NCBI GenBank assembly: GCA_001584585.1 | Contig: LSYV01000058.1 | Coordinates: 167,370 to 231,369, forward strand | DNA: 64,000 bases | Direction of reading: 5' to 3' | Source of the DNA: Gonium pectorale | Lineage: Eukaryota > Chlorophyta > Chlorophyceae > Chlamydomonadales > Volvocaceae | Part shown: positions 11,198 through 23,596 of the stretch, one piece after another | How the letters are laid out: each line of letters opens with the position of its first letter | How positions within the stretch are numbered: the first letter of the stretch is position 1 | The notes under the pieces: generated by a model | The model's database searches: none | What the model was told of the DNA's origin: nothing | What the model saw: the letters and a program-made list of their open reading frames with translations, nothing else | Made by a program: the position numbers and the translations under genes

Positions 11198-14100
11198 CTA
11201 CTCAGGCCCGTAGCCCACCACAAGCGGCGCGACGACGGGCACCTCAACCGCAACCGTCGCAACGGCATACCGCCCATCGGACGCCGCCGCCAGGGCCGCC
11301 TCGCACGTCGCCGCCCCCTCGACTGGCAGCGTCGCGTCCGCCGCATCGCGGGTGAGGGCTTGCTCCTTGGTGACCGCATACGAGAGCTGCAGCACCACCG
11401 TGGCCGCTGCCTCTGCCGCCCCGAGAAGCCCCTGCTGGTCGCCACACGCCAGCGCCGCCGCCACCTCCTCGCACACAGTGTCGGCCTTGGCCGCCACGGC
11501 GGCGAGGTCCGCCGGGCCCTCCGGCAGCAGAGACACTACAGGCATGTCCCCAGCCGCCGCCGCCTGCGGCGGCGTCGGTGCCTGCTGAGGCGTCAGGACC
11601 TGCACCTGCTGCCCCGCCCCTTCGCCGCCCTTGCCCATCCCGGCGTTCAGCTCCTCCATCGTGACATGCGCCGTGGCGGAAGGGATAGTGGCACGACGGA
11701 CGATGCCTGGCGCAACCGCCCACAGCACCACGCCACCTGACGCTGGGGCGGCGGCGGCGCCGTCGCCATTCTGAGCAGCGCGCAGCTCCGCGGGTGCGTA
11801 CGCCGTCGCGCCGGCCGCCAAGGGGCCGACGACCGATAGCCGGTGGGCTGGCAGGAACGACTCGTCGTCCTGCCACCAGGGAGCACTACCCTCGAACACG
11901 GCCCTCAGCGCGTGCGCCAGCGCCAGGCGGCCGCTGCCGCCAGCCGCCGTGGCACCCTGGCCCCCCTCCGCCACTGCCGCCGCGTCGCCACGGCCGTCGG
12001 TGGCTGCCCCAGGCGCAGCGCAAGCCGCGCCGCTGCCTGCGCGCACCCACAGCACTACCGTATGGGCTTCAGCTCCTGCCGCCGCGCCGCCGGGACCGGC
12101 CGCGTCGCCTGCGGGAGCTGCCGCCGACGGCACCAGTGGGTCGCCCGGCAACGACACCCGCAGTGACATCGGGCCGGATACGGCGCCCACATCGACCATC
12201 AGCCGCAGCGCCGCCGCTGCGGCCCTCTGTAACAACCTCACGGCGGCAGGGTAGGCCCCTTCCAACGTCGTGGCTGCCGATTCCGCAACAGGTGACGCGG
12301 AGGGGCCTGCCTGAGGCTCCAGCCCTGGCGCCGGCGTTGAGGGCGCCGGTGGCGCAAGGCCGAGCAGGTTCCCGGCCATGTTTACCGCGAGCCCCTCCAC
12401 CATGCGGCGGAAGCGGCTCACGGCGGCGGGTGACGTCCGCTCTTTGCTGCAGGCCCCATTGGGCGGCGGGGCGGGCCCGGCGTCTCTGGAGGCGTGCGCC
12501 GCGGAGGCGGACGTTGTCTTGCTGGGCTGCGCGCCCGCGGCCACAGATGCCGGCTCGCTGCCAGCGTGGGAATCCGCCTCGGGCCGGTCCCAGGCATCCT
12601 GTCAAAGCAGCGACGGCCGGAGCGGCAGTGAGTAGACGCAAAGTACCGTAGTGAGCAGGCGAGAGAACACACAACAAAGAGCTCACGGGACAGCCAAGCG
12701 CTAAACCAGCAATCGAAACAAACAAAATGGGCCGCCAAAAGTCCGCCGCCCGCCTTGCCTGCTCATCCTCGTCCAGTCCAAGGAGCGGCTCCGCCCGGTC
12801 CAGCCCCTTGCCGCTCGCGTCGGGCCCAGCCAGCAGCGCGAGAGGGGACCGCCACACATGCGCCTGCGGGCGAGGAAAACGCCCAGGCGCACCGGCAGGT
12901 TGGATTGACGCGAACCGGGCGACTGTCAGACGCCCGATCTTCAATGACCGTCAACCCCAAGTCAAGGGCCTCGTTTGGTCGCTGCAGACCATTTGCGCGC
13001 GGGGTTGCCATCCGCATATGCATGTCCACCATCATCACAGGCCGGCAGGCCGACACGGACAATCGGCAAGAGGACACTCTGGAGACGGGCCTCTGCGATG
13101 CACACGGCGTGTCGGTTGCGTGATGGGCTAGCAGACTCACCTCGAGCCACCGGATGACCACATCCCCGAGATGCCGCGACTGAGGAAAGGGCCAGGGCAG
13201 GGCAGAAGTAAAGCAAGCTCATCGCCAGTCGTGCGGTGCACTCGGAGCCAGCACATCCAATCCATTAGGCTGAGCGACCAGAATCTGGGTGTCACAGTCA
13301 GAGCTATCAAGGTAATCGCCAACGGTCAGGTAACCTACCCGCAGCTCCGGATCGTCTCCGCACAGTCGCTCGTAGAAGAGCCGCAGAACGGAGCGGGGAG
13401 CCCGCACCACGGCACCCGCCTCCGCCGCGGTCTCAGGCTCCACATGAAGCCCCGCCGTCGAGCTAGGGCAGTCAGCTGCAGCTGGGGCCGGCGAGGGCGC
13501 GGGCGCAGGCGACATCGCCGGTGGCGGAGGCGGCGCCGGCAGGTCAAGCAGGCGGAGGCCGTACTCGTCTTCAAGCTTGACCAGAGCCTGTGTTGGGATA
13601 CCACTGGGTGAATAGGCCAGAGAGTGCCGCCAGAACAGTACGGAAAACAGTACGGAAGTGCTCACAAGCGCGACGAGGCAACGCTTCCTCGTCAAACTCT
13701 TGACCACATGCAAGAAGAACAAAGACACCGCCAACTAGCGACTTGCGGCAGGTTGCGGGATTAGGACTGATGGGCGGCGCTGTTGCCGCATGTGATCAGG
13801 AGCGTACCCTGCGGCATAACCCTTGGCAGACTGTGCGTACCTTGCAGACCCGCACCAGCATGCTCCCGAACTCCTGGACGTAGAGGAGCAGCGCCCCCGG
13901 GTCCGCTTCCGGCCCGCATAAAGCGGCTGCCGAGCCGTTTGGCATGGGCTCCGGAGGCTCCTGCATTGCCAGGCAAGCATGGTGCGGTTCAGCAGGTTCA
14001 GCAGGTGAACGAAATCGCACACATACATACGACGCATCGCCGGACAAGTGCCACAGCGCAACGCAGCACATTTGGAAGACCCCACCTGCTCTGATTGCTG

Positions 14101-15936
14101 CGCCTTGTCGTCGCCGCCATCCGTCACGTTTTCCGCCTTTGACTCTACTCGCCAAAGCCCGTGATCTTCTCGCAAAGGCTGGGAGCTGGGTTTGTCCCCC
14201 TCCCCTGCCCCAGCGTGCACCTCTCCCTCAGCAGCCTGCGGCGCGGCCGCGGCGTTCTCCGCAAGGCTCTCCCCAATCTGACGGCCACTTTCAAATGGAC
14301 CCGGTTCCGATTCCCGCGCTGCTGCCTTCGGACACGTGTCCCGATCCGACGGCAGCGGCGCGGCGTCAGCGGTAATTACGTCGTCAGTGGGCCCCGCCGG
14401 CTGTCGCCCGTCGCACTCCATAGCGTCCCCGCCCTCCGCCACGTCTGGCGACGCTGCCACCTCCTGCTCTTGCCCGCTCAGCGACGGCCGCTGCTGCGGC
14501 CCGCCACCGCCGATGTTCCGGCGCTTGCCAGCGGGCTCCTTGCCGCCCTCTTCTGACGACGCAGCGCCCTGGCTCCCTGGCGTCTCCGGGCCGTCCTGCG
14601 CCGCCTCCGTCGCGTCGGCTGCTTCGGTCGCCTCCGTCGCTTCTGCTGCTTCCGTCACCTCGGCTGCCTCTGTCGCCTCAGCCGCCTCGGTTGCCTCCGC
14701 CGCCTCCGTCACGTCCGCCATGCTCGCCTCCGCCTCCTCCTCCTCCTCTGATGGCGCCGCCGTGCGCCCCGCCCCCGCCTCCTCCTCTCCCTTGCCCGCG
14801 GGCGGCGATTGCGTGGGGCTCGGTGCGGGGTAGTGCTTGTGGCGCCGGAAGTAGTCGTCGCAGCGCTCGCAGGTGAGCACGCTGCCGCCATTCCCGCGGC
14901 GCCTGCACCATCGGCGCGACTTGCTGCTGCCGCACATGTCGCAGCGGTTGTTCACCGCGCTTTGAGACATGACGTTACGCCGCGCCACGGCCGCAGCTGC
15001 CGCTCCCACCAGGGGCGCCGGGCCGGCCGGCTTGGCAGCTGCCGCCGCGGCCCCGGCCACTTCCTTCCCGTCCGCCTCGCTGCCGTCCGCTGCCGGCCCG
15101 GGCCCGTCCTTGCCGCCGGGCGTACCTTTGGCCCGCGGCCCTCCCCTGGAGGCGCGGTCGATAATACCCTGCTCCGCTGCTACAGCTGTAGCTCGCCGCC
15201 GTCTGCCAGCATCCGTGTCCTTGTGGGCGTCCGCAGCCGGAGCAGAGACTGCGGCTGCTGCTGCCCCCGGCTGGCCCTTTGGGGCCTTGACACCGCCTAC
15301 CGCTGCTGCTGCTGCGGACGCGCTTGCCTGCCTCCCGCTGGCGCGGCCGCCGCCCGCGGCGGCAGCAGCCGACTCTTCCTCCTTGGGCTGCTGCTGCGCC
15401 TTGCCGGTTTCCCGGGCCGGCTGCTCCGAGGCCATGCCCTGACCGGGCTGCTGCTGTTGCTTCTCGTCCACCTTGTTGCGCTTTGCCGGCGCAGCTGAGC
15501 CCGGCGCCGAGGGTGCGGTCCGCTTCACGCCCTTGGCGCCAGCGGGCCCGACGGTACCCTTGGCACCCGGGTCCATCGCCACGCTCTTGCCCGCCCCCTC
15601 CGCCTTAGACATCGGGGGGGCCGCTGCCGCTGCAGATCCAGAGCCTTCCGTCTTGGCCTTGCTCGCACTTGCGCGAGCGGCCTTCATCCCTTCGTCGGCC
15701 CCCGGCATGGACAGCCGATACCGGCCGTTGTTTTTGTAGTAGCGGTAGCATCCATCACATGTGTATATGTCATCGTGGAGTTTGTGCCGGTACCACTTGC
15801 CAGCGTTTGTCTTGCTGCACTCCGGACAGGCGTTCCGCTGCTTTGGCCGCGCTGGGGACCTCCCTGGGGACGCTGAATCTTTACCACTGTCACCCTGACC
15901 GGACTGCCCGGACTTGGGCTTGGCACTTTCGTGCAT
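11198..15936 (-). CDS. Large protein with two GATA-like zinc fingers
   Basis: Six exons join in phase: 15936-14086, 13960-13841, 13587-13339, 13179-13141, 12863-12759 and 12598-11198, giving 1254 aa from MHESAKPKSG. The intron between exons 5 and 6 has a GC donor (CAG|GCAAGG). Finger 1 (residues ~37-63) is C-x2-C-x19-C-x2-C, with KWYRHK in place of the GATA 'LWRR' and the tail YRYYKNNGRYR, close to the GATA 'LYYK.NG..R'. Finger 2 (~330-358) is C-x2-C-x20-C-x2-C with RRWCRRRGNG and DYFRRHKHY. Both loops are slightly longer than the usual 17-18. Long Ala/Gln/Glu tracts separate them, including a TEAAEA repeat (~14595-14722). The 466-aa last exon (APWWQDDESFLPAHRLSVVG, VTMEELNAGMGKG) is not recognised. 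A DNA-binding regulator is likely but inferred. Confidence 0.7.
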
Positions 15937-17831
15937 GGTTCGGAGGTCAGATGGACCCGCTAATTGTGCCGTGCTGAGCCATGATTTGTAAAGAATAGCA
16001 AACAGAGCTGTAGACAAACCACGGCGTTATGGTGCCAGGGCGGGGCGGGGCCGGGTGGGCTCAGCAGAGTGCCGTACGAGAGTACGACGCAAGCGGGCTA
16101 TCTCCCAAAAAGCTCTCGTGCGTGCCAACATGTGGATAGTTCTTCAGCCCTGCAGCTGAACTGCAGTAGGGCTGGGCCTCTGCGTTAAACCCGTCCTACC
16201 ATTGCGAAGCACCATGGTGTAGCTCTCAGGCACTTCGCGTGTCCGACCGAGTTAAAGCTGGAGGCCTCTGACAGGCGGTTCCTTAAGGCCTCGGCTGCTT
16301 CCCTTACGCGTTCGGCTGGCGTGCCTCCCTGGACGGCTTACAACACGCTCGGAAACACTGGTGTGCCGTCGAATTGGCAGGCACCGGTCATCTCGGTTGG
16401 CCTGGAGGCCTGATCAGTGCAGCAGCCCGCACAAGGGTGCACGAGGGTTTGTACGGACGGACAGACGGTACGGACGGTACGGACGTCTGCATGCTATACG
16501 GCGACCGCACCTCGTGGTCTGCTCCTAAATAGCTTGTCGCCCAGCCGCCTAGGGACCGTCCCGGTTGACTAAGTCCCGGATCTGAACGGTGCCCTTTCTA
16601 TCACGGTGGTGGTGACGCGCGACACAATGGGTTGCTCAGACTGAATCGTTCGGCACTTGAGGCCTTCTCAGGGCGCTCCTTAGCCGGGCTAAACCGGGCG
16701 TCCAGAGGAGGCTCTCGGCACGGCCACTTGGGCACGTTGCTGCAGTGCCCGCCAACCGGGAGCCAACCCAACGGGACATGCCCCGCAAAGAGGCGCTGCG
16801 CCCCACGATGCTCGATACAATGGCGATGCCCATCTCTCGAGGTCTCTGCTGGCCTGACACAGAGGCCAACAGGGTCCGGAAGCACTCCGACACGTTATCA
16901 GCTGGGACTCGAGGGCTTACATGCTCCAGGGATAGGATCACGACCAACTAGGTAGCGAAGGTCCGGTAAAATGGGACGGTTACGACCACAGGGTATCACG
17001 ATTATGGCCTAGCTGCAAGATGCTCAGAACGAGCAGCGGTGACGACCCTGAGAACCACCAGCTAATAATCAGAGGTGCCGCCGCCAACCACAATGCCCTC
17101 GCTCCACGACGGATACCACGTGCGCAGCTCTCAGCACCCTGGCAGGATACACGTCTCATGCGATTCAAGACACAGACAATACGAACGCAGGTATGACGCG
17201 TGGCAACTGCCAACTGACACGGCGTGCCAAAACCCAGGGCGGCCCGAGCAGTAACAGAACCGGAACGTTCTACATCTCGGAACCTAGTATCGCCTCACAA
17301 CTCCTTTGAAGCCGGCTCACCGTTCGTATGATTAACATTGCACAGGCTCTCTGGGGGAGCCTGTAATCTGTATCTTTATCTGTTACGACGGCACTGACAC
17401 TGTGCACGCGTCAAGAGAATCTTGCGACCTTTGCATTGGAAATCTACAAAGTTGGAGAGGTTTGGTTCACGATACCACCTCACTTCCGAATATGAATACG
17501 ACGGAATATCTCCCGCACAGGGCGACTCCACCTGGCAGGTGAACACCCCCGTGTTGGCTCTACCGCCGGGGCATACATGACGCCATGGGCCCTTCATAAC
17601 CAGCGCCTCTTATTGCAAGTGCAACCACCTAGCACGCGCGCCTACCGGGCTCGTACTTCGCCCTCTACCCTCTGCCCATGCAGAACTTGTATCCCTTACC
17701 CATACAAGCCTACGCGGCTGCCTCGCCTGGCGCAAGCGCGCCGTGCGTCAAACCCAGGCCGACTGCGTCGGGTCTCCCTGCTCTCCCACTTGTCGGGCAT
17801 CCTTCATCAAGGAAGTCAGATCGCTCACAGG
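15937..17831. other. Intergenic region, no gene seen
   Basis: It lies between the start of the GATA-like gene and the stop of the first SGNH hydrolase. It should contain the GATA-like promoter and the hydrolase 3' UTR. A short run of GGACGGTAC-type repeats lies near 16453-16492. No frame here has coding character. Confidence 0.4.
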
Positions 17832-19557
17832 TCACGGCACTTCGAGCTTGTTCTTGAGGGCCTCGAACACCAGATGCCCGAGCTTGTCATAGCCCATCGG
17901 CGTCAGGTGCAGACCGTCGTCCCACAACAAGGCAGCTTCCGGATCAGCATCCGGGCTGACCGGGTACGGCAGGAGCTTCTCCTGCATGGTGGGAATGGCG
18001 CGGGTACGAACATACGTATGCCCCGCAGGGGCAATCCAAGCGCCCACAGCGCAGCCCCGGGCCTCTAGCGAGCTGACCCGACCCTTTTATACCCGTGCTG
18101 TGTCCTCCGCCTGCAGGTGCCGCCTCCCGTGTCGCCACCCCGAGCCGTCCTTCCGCCACCGCCTCCCTGCCTTGTCGCAATTCTTTGCCCGCCCTGGAAG
18201 ACACCGCAATTCAACAGGCCAACAGCTCTCACCGTGTCAAGTAGCGTGATGTAGTCGCTGTCCTTTGCCGTGTTCCGGATGAGCTCATTAAGCTTCTGCC
18301 GCGGCACATCATGAGTCGGGTATTCCTTGCCCATGCGAGTCTCAAGCACGGTCAGCGCCAGGACACGCGCTCCATGCGCCCGGCTGCTGGCGTACAGGGA
18401 CTGCAGCCCCTGGAATACCCGGTTGTAATCTTCGCCGTACCCTGTGATTAGAGGCATGCCGAGGAAGGGCGCAGACGCACAGCAAGCAGCTTGAGCCTTG
18501 CCACCGTTTGTTGGGAGGGAACCCGACATGTCGATGTTTCAGTCCGCACGGCGCACTTTTGGGAACGCAGGATGGTTGCCGAGTGCTGGTTGGCCATTTC
18601 AACTTTGAAAAAGTGTCTACTATACCTCATGCGCAGGCTGCTCACACCGCAGCCGCACGACGACCGTACCTAAGTCGTTGATGCCTCCCAAGATGATGAC
18701 CCAGCTCAAGCGAATTCCTTTGGCGTCCGCAAGCTTAAGTAGCTCTGGCAGCCGCCTTTCCATCTCTGCACGTTGTCGGGCAACGGAGAGCACGAGGCCA
18801 TCAGGCGGCCAGCTTGCAGAGGACACGGCCAAATGTTGAGGTCGCGATCCAGAGGGTTCCAGTACACTGTGTTTATGGCGGTGATCTGGTTACCTCAGGG
18901 GAAGTCGGTGGCGTAGGACAGCAGCGGCGTGCCATGGGACGCAGCTTCGCAACCTTCAACGAGGATCCCAACTTACCGTTGATTACCCTCTCCCCACTGA
19001 TTCCACGCTGATGAACCTAAGGCGCCAAAGTGTATAGCCAGGTGCGCAGCTGGTAAGGCGGTAATTCAGGACTCGTCGTGCCGTTGAGCGCACCTGATAG
19101 GGCAGCTTTGCGTCCCTTATGAGCTCTTGTAGCTTCAGTGCATAAGCGTGGTAATGCCGCCGGTCGTAGCAGAGCCCTGATGGGGAGGCAGCAGAGGCAA
19201 GCGGCTGAGGGTTGCTTCCTACTGTCCACAGCTGCCACAACGCGGGGCTCATATCCGGGGCGGAGGTGGCAGTTACGATGTGACAGGTGCACAGCCATGA
19301 GGCGAACCAAACCCGACACTCAGGGCCCTGCTAGAACCAGCTCCATCCCGTGAGTACTATCGACGCCGGTGACCAGTTTATCTAAGGCGAAAGGGCAAGC
19401 TGCTCCATGGAAGCCCAAGTACCGTACCTTCTGTGAGCGAGTCTCCAAATGCCAGGATGTGTTTATGAGAAGTGCTATTGTGCCCCAAATTGTCCCAGTT
19501 CGCGCTAGCAAAGCCCGTCACCACCAGCAAGCAGGCAAAGACGAGAAGTAGCGACAT
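17832..19557 (-). CDS. SGNH/GDSL hydrolase 1, with signal peptide
   Basis: Six exons join in phase: 19557-19428, 19176-19094, 19016-18977 (40 nt), 18765-18670, 18441-18233 and 17981-17832, giving 235 aa. It begins with a clear signal peptide (MSLLLVFACLLVVTGFASA) and an NST glycosylation sequon. The SGNH blocks follow in order: ILAFGDSLTEG (nucleophile Ser), QRGISGERV (block II Gly), VIILGGINDLG (block III Asn) and WDDGLHLTPMGY (catalytic Asp and His). All catalytic residues are present, so an active secreted or vacuolar esterase/lipase is expected. The substrate cannot be read from sequence. The exon pattern is shared with the hydrolase gene at 20538-23596, so the two are tandem duplicates. 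Confidence 0.88.
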
Positions 19558-20537
19558 GGTTGCAGTTTGCGACCTGATGGCTAGCAATCCTAATGATAAG
19601 CATCTACACTATGCATTGGAGGGCGACGTGCTTGAGTTGTCGTTGCGTTGTTGTCTGTACCGTACGACATGCCGTCATGCAGAAACACCAAAAACCCGCC
19701 ACAAGCAGGCTCGGGTGCAGCGCCCGGTGGATGCATAAGCTAAACCACTCTGCATCCCCTGGCAGGCGCATGCAGAGGCGAGAGGCCGCATACCCAGGGT
19801 TATAGGCATGGTCACAGGCAAGGTGAGGTGGGGTGATAGAGCGCACTGGACGCACGCCATAGTACAGACACCACCAGCAACCGAACGCAATGTTAGTCAA
19901 GCTTAGACCCTGGAACCACATGCCGGACCACGCGCAAAGGAAAGTTCATGCACTTCGGCCGCCCGATCCTAGTCTGGACTGAAGGCCAGTACGTCACCCA
20001 TGACATCCTCCGGCCCCGCGGCTTGCCTAATGCCGCCGACTGCATCTTTGAAGGCTCAACTTATGTCTTCCCCACACTGATTCTCACCGCTTCGCCACCC
20101 AAGAACCCGCTAGTCTGGTCAATCGTCCAGCCCCGGCACCAGCACCGCTGACGTGCCGAGCCCATCCATGCCCCTAAGAACCAGCCAAGCAGGCGGTTCG
20201 CATAAGGCGCTGTGTCACTACTACGCTGTGAATGCTGCTCCATGCAGCTTAAACAGTGTCGCATACATGTACCTCTATGCAAGCCATTTCGAATATTGAG
20301 ATACCCTGGTATGCTCCTCTGTCCCTTGAACTGATCATGTTGGTAGCGCTTGTTAGGTACAACATGACCAACCACCCATCAAGCCACCCGTCCGCTGCCA
20401 CAGGGACGCAGCTTCACATGGCAGAATTGCCTACCGTAGCGGAAACCCGCCACTGCCAGCGGCCACACGTTGCGCCCCGCCCTGCCTGTTTCCCCTCCAC
20501 ATGTCGCAACCCGCGCACTCCGATCGATGCCCTCGCC
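19558..20537. other. Intergenic region between the two hydrolases
   Basis: These 980 bp hold the promoter of hydrolase 1 and the 3' end of hydrolase 2. I see no exon, repeat or third hydrolase fragment. Confidence 0.4.
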
Positions 20538-23500
20538 TCAACGGTCCGGGTCGCTGTTGAGCGTCCCGAGTGTCCCGACACCGTCCTGGGTTCGTTGGCC
20601 AATCTGGTCCCGCAGCGCCTCGAAGACGAGCGTTCCCAACCGGTCGTACCCAGCGGGCGTCAGGTGGAGCCCGTCATCCCACAGCTCAGCAGCAGGGTCG
20701 CTCGAGTCGCGCGGGAACGGCAGCAGCTCCTCCTGCACGGAGCACGTCACCAAGCGCGTTTAGCCGAGTGCCACGCGAACAAAAACCAAGATTCGACAGC
20801 ATTGTCTCGCGGGTATCAGCGCTCAGGCGAGGCAAAATTGCGCAGCGCTCAGGACGCTGTTACGGTACGGGATCCCGGATCGCACAAGCAAACCGTAGCA
20901 CGGTCGTAAGAGAGCGCGGCCGGGGCCTTCGGACGTCCCTCTGTGCGGGCGGCAGCTGTGGCCTGGACTCAACCCCATACCCCGTACAGCCGTACAGGCG
21001 TGCCCTCACCAAATCGAGTACGCTGACGTCACTGCTTCCCCCGTCGTCTAACGGCATTGCGGCGGCGCGTATCATGGCGTTGAGCCGCTTGCGGGGCTTG
21101 TCCATGTCCGCATAGGCGGTGGGCAGGCACGTCAGCGCCAGCACGCGCGCCCCGTGCGCCCGGCTGGCTGCATAGAGGGCCCGCAGGCCCTGGAACACGC
21201 GCCCGGGGTCGGCACCGCTGCCTGTGAGTCGCCGGAATGCACGAGGAAACTGCGTCAGTTTCATGGGCATGTTGAGGACGCTTCGAAGGTTCACCACTGC
21301 TAACGAAGTCGACATCGACCAAATAAGAGAGCGCCCATCGGCGTCCCTCAGGTTCCCACCATCTGCGACCGTGCCCACACAACCACATGTCACTGTACAG
21401 TCTCCCAAGCCAGGCGTGCTGACGGTTGCGGGCCCCCAGCCTGCCAACCTGCCTGCCCTGTCATGCGCGTAAAACCCACACAACCTCTGCAGCAACATGC
21501 ACCAACTGTCACAACCTATGCGGCTCGGACGCCCGAACCCACCTATGTCGTTGATGCCGCCCAGTACGACGACCCAGCTGTACGGCGTGTCGCGGGCGTC
21601 GGCACGTGCCAGCAGGCTGGGGAGCCTCGACTCCATCTCTGCGGGAGGAGCCGCGCATGCGGCGGACATGAGACGATGTCTGACACAAGCAGGTGTCAAC
21701 GGTAGTCAGCGGGGTCGGGGGGCGTGGGTGGGCGGGGGTTCGGGAGACATGCACCAGCCCACATGCGATGCACGTAGGACCAGACTAGGCGCACCCCNNN
21801 NNNNNNNNNNNNNNNNNCTGCTAGCTGTAATCCGAGTATCCGACAGCGGGAGGGGCCGCGTATCAATTGGCTGTGCATTACAGTCTCATGCAATTGAGGT
21901 GGCAAAACTGAAACGCCGCCACCATGGAGCAGTACGGTTGCAGTACGTGCATTATTGTGGTGACACGGCGATCCCCGCACACATACGGTACGGAGCCAAG
22001 GTACACGCCGTGCGCTGGGGTCTCACCCGCAGCTATTCAAGTAAGGCACACACACTGCAGAAACCTCAAACCGTTGCTTCAATGTATGGTCGACAGACCA
22101 TTTGTAGATGGCAGCACGATAATGTGCCTCTACGTATCCGACCAGTCAAGCTAGAAAGTGCCCCCCGCACCGCTTGCCTGGTTGTCCAGTTGTCCACTCG
22201 GCACACACGCGCCCCTCCCCAGACGCGCCTTGCTTAGCACAACCACCATGAAAGTGCCGCGATGGCAACGTTGTCCTGCCGAAGGGTACAACACGTACCA
22301 AGGGTCCAACATGAATACTATGCATGACACTTGCACAAAGCGCACCGTGCCAGCCAACTAACCTATTTGCGTGCCTGTGCAAGCCCAGCCAGTGCCCACG
22401 TCGTTCGTTCCTACTCTAGCACGGTAGACGGTACAGAGGGGTCTGACTTTAATGCAGTCACTGCAACCCCTCATGCGTGCGGGTCCTCCCGTTCGGCGCG
22501 CTCCGCCACATCGCATCACATCACCAGAACTTCTCCGTCGCCATAACCGCGAGCATTTCCGCTTGCGAGTCCACCCTCGAGCCCTCACTCAACAAACACT
22601 CATTCGGTGAGACAACGGTAGTCAGCGGGTCGGGGGGCTGGGTGGGCGGGGGTTCGGGAGACATGCACCAGCCCACATGCGATGCACGTAGGACCAGACT
22701 AGGCGCACCCCAACACGGCATTGCATAGGGTCACCCCAGAGAGAATTCTGGGCCGCATCGGGGGCTACGGTGGTGGTCACCGCCGAACTGACATGCAGGG
22801 ACATCACCCCTTCGACTAGCTCGGGAACTGGGTCCTACAACGCCATCATCACTTTCGCGCTTACACTCGTCGTATGCGTTGTTCCTTTTCAACACAAGCA
22901 GGTGTGTGAGAGAGATGTAAGATTCGCGCGGCGCCTGCCGGACAGCATGGCCCAGAGGACACTTCCAAGTGCATTGACGTGGCACGGGACGGCTCATCGT
23001 CCTGAGCTAGAAGACTTCGGCACGCCGTACACCGCAGTCCCCCCACCGTAAACGACGCACTCCCCGCTCCTGCCCTCCTGCTCGACCTGCAATGGGTCCG
23101 TGCAGACACGGGGCGCGGGGCCCGCGTGGATAAACGCGCCGACGACCGCACTCACAGCGAGTGGCGACTGCTCACGGCGCCGGGCATGCACCGCAGATGT
23201 ACGGTTACTGTGCATCTCGCCTGGCTTACGTGTAGATCAGCATGCAGCACCCAACGGGAACGGCCGTACCCTGGTGTTGAAGCCGTTCGAGGCCAGGAGC
23301 TCATGGAGCTTCTGGCTGTATGGATGAAAGCCCATTCCGAAATTGTGGTAGCCTGCAGGAGCGGCGCGGTGGGTGACGGGGGCGTGCTTGGTGCTCGGGG
23401 GGATGTGGGGCCGGTCGCGGACAGGATGTGGGGCGAATGGCCACAGCCGTATGACTAAGCTGGTATGGGATGGCAGAGTGCCGGTCAGATGCCCGTGGCA

Positions 23501-23596
23501 AGGGACTCGCCGGTTCGGGTACCCTCTATACTTACCCTCCGTCAGGCTATCGCCAAAGCAGAGGATCCTATGTTCCCCTTGCGCCGCTCCGGCCAT
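20538..23596 (-). CDS. SGNH/GDSL hydrolase 2, no signal peptide
   Basis: Six exons join in phase: 23596-23536, 23352-23270, 23086-23047 (40 nt), 21638-21543, 21221-21010 and 20732-20538, giving 228 aa. The blocks are ILCFGDSLTEG, EQEGRSGECVV, VVVLGGINDIG and WDDGLHLTPAGY, so Ser, Gly, Asn, Asp and His are all present. Exons 2, 3 and 4 have exactly the same lengths (83, 40 and 96 nt) and phases as in hydrolase 1. Long stretches match (RVFQGL.ALYA.SRAHGARV). Unlike hydrolase 1, the first exon encodes only MAGAAQGEHR before the catalytic block, with no signal peptide, so a cytosolic product is predicted. It also has a 15-residue C-terminal extension. The third intron is 1.4 kb long and contains an assembly gap and a ~100-bp duplication. 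Confidence 0.87.
21697..21797. repeat. ~100-bp direct repeat, copy A, abutting an assembly gap
   Basis: It matches 22613-22711 almost base for base (shared CAACGGTAGTCAGCGG ... GACTAGGCGCACCCC), with only two single-base differences in G runs. It ends exactly at the N run. Confidence 0.9.
21798..21817. other. Assembly gap (20 N)
   Basis: A run of 20 N within the third intron of SGNH hydrolase 2. The exons on either side join in phase, so no coding exon needs to be missing. Confidence 0.98.
22613..22711. repeat. ~100-bp direct repeat, copy B
   Basis: Second copy of the segment at 21697-21797, same orientation, about 0.9 kb away in the same intron. Unlike copy A it continues into unique sequence. 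Confidence 0.9.

Noticed and set aside
11198..13734. GPI transamidase PIG-S-like membrane protein
   Set aside because: An apparent N-terminal membrane segment (13606-13734) and a hydrophobic C-terminus suggested it, but the first lies in an intron of the GATA-like gene and has no ATG. The C-terminal similarity is only compositional.
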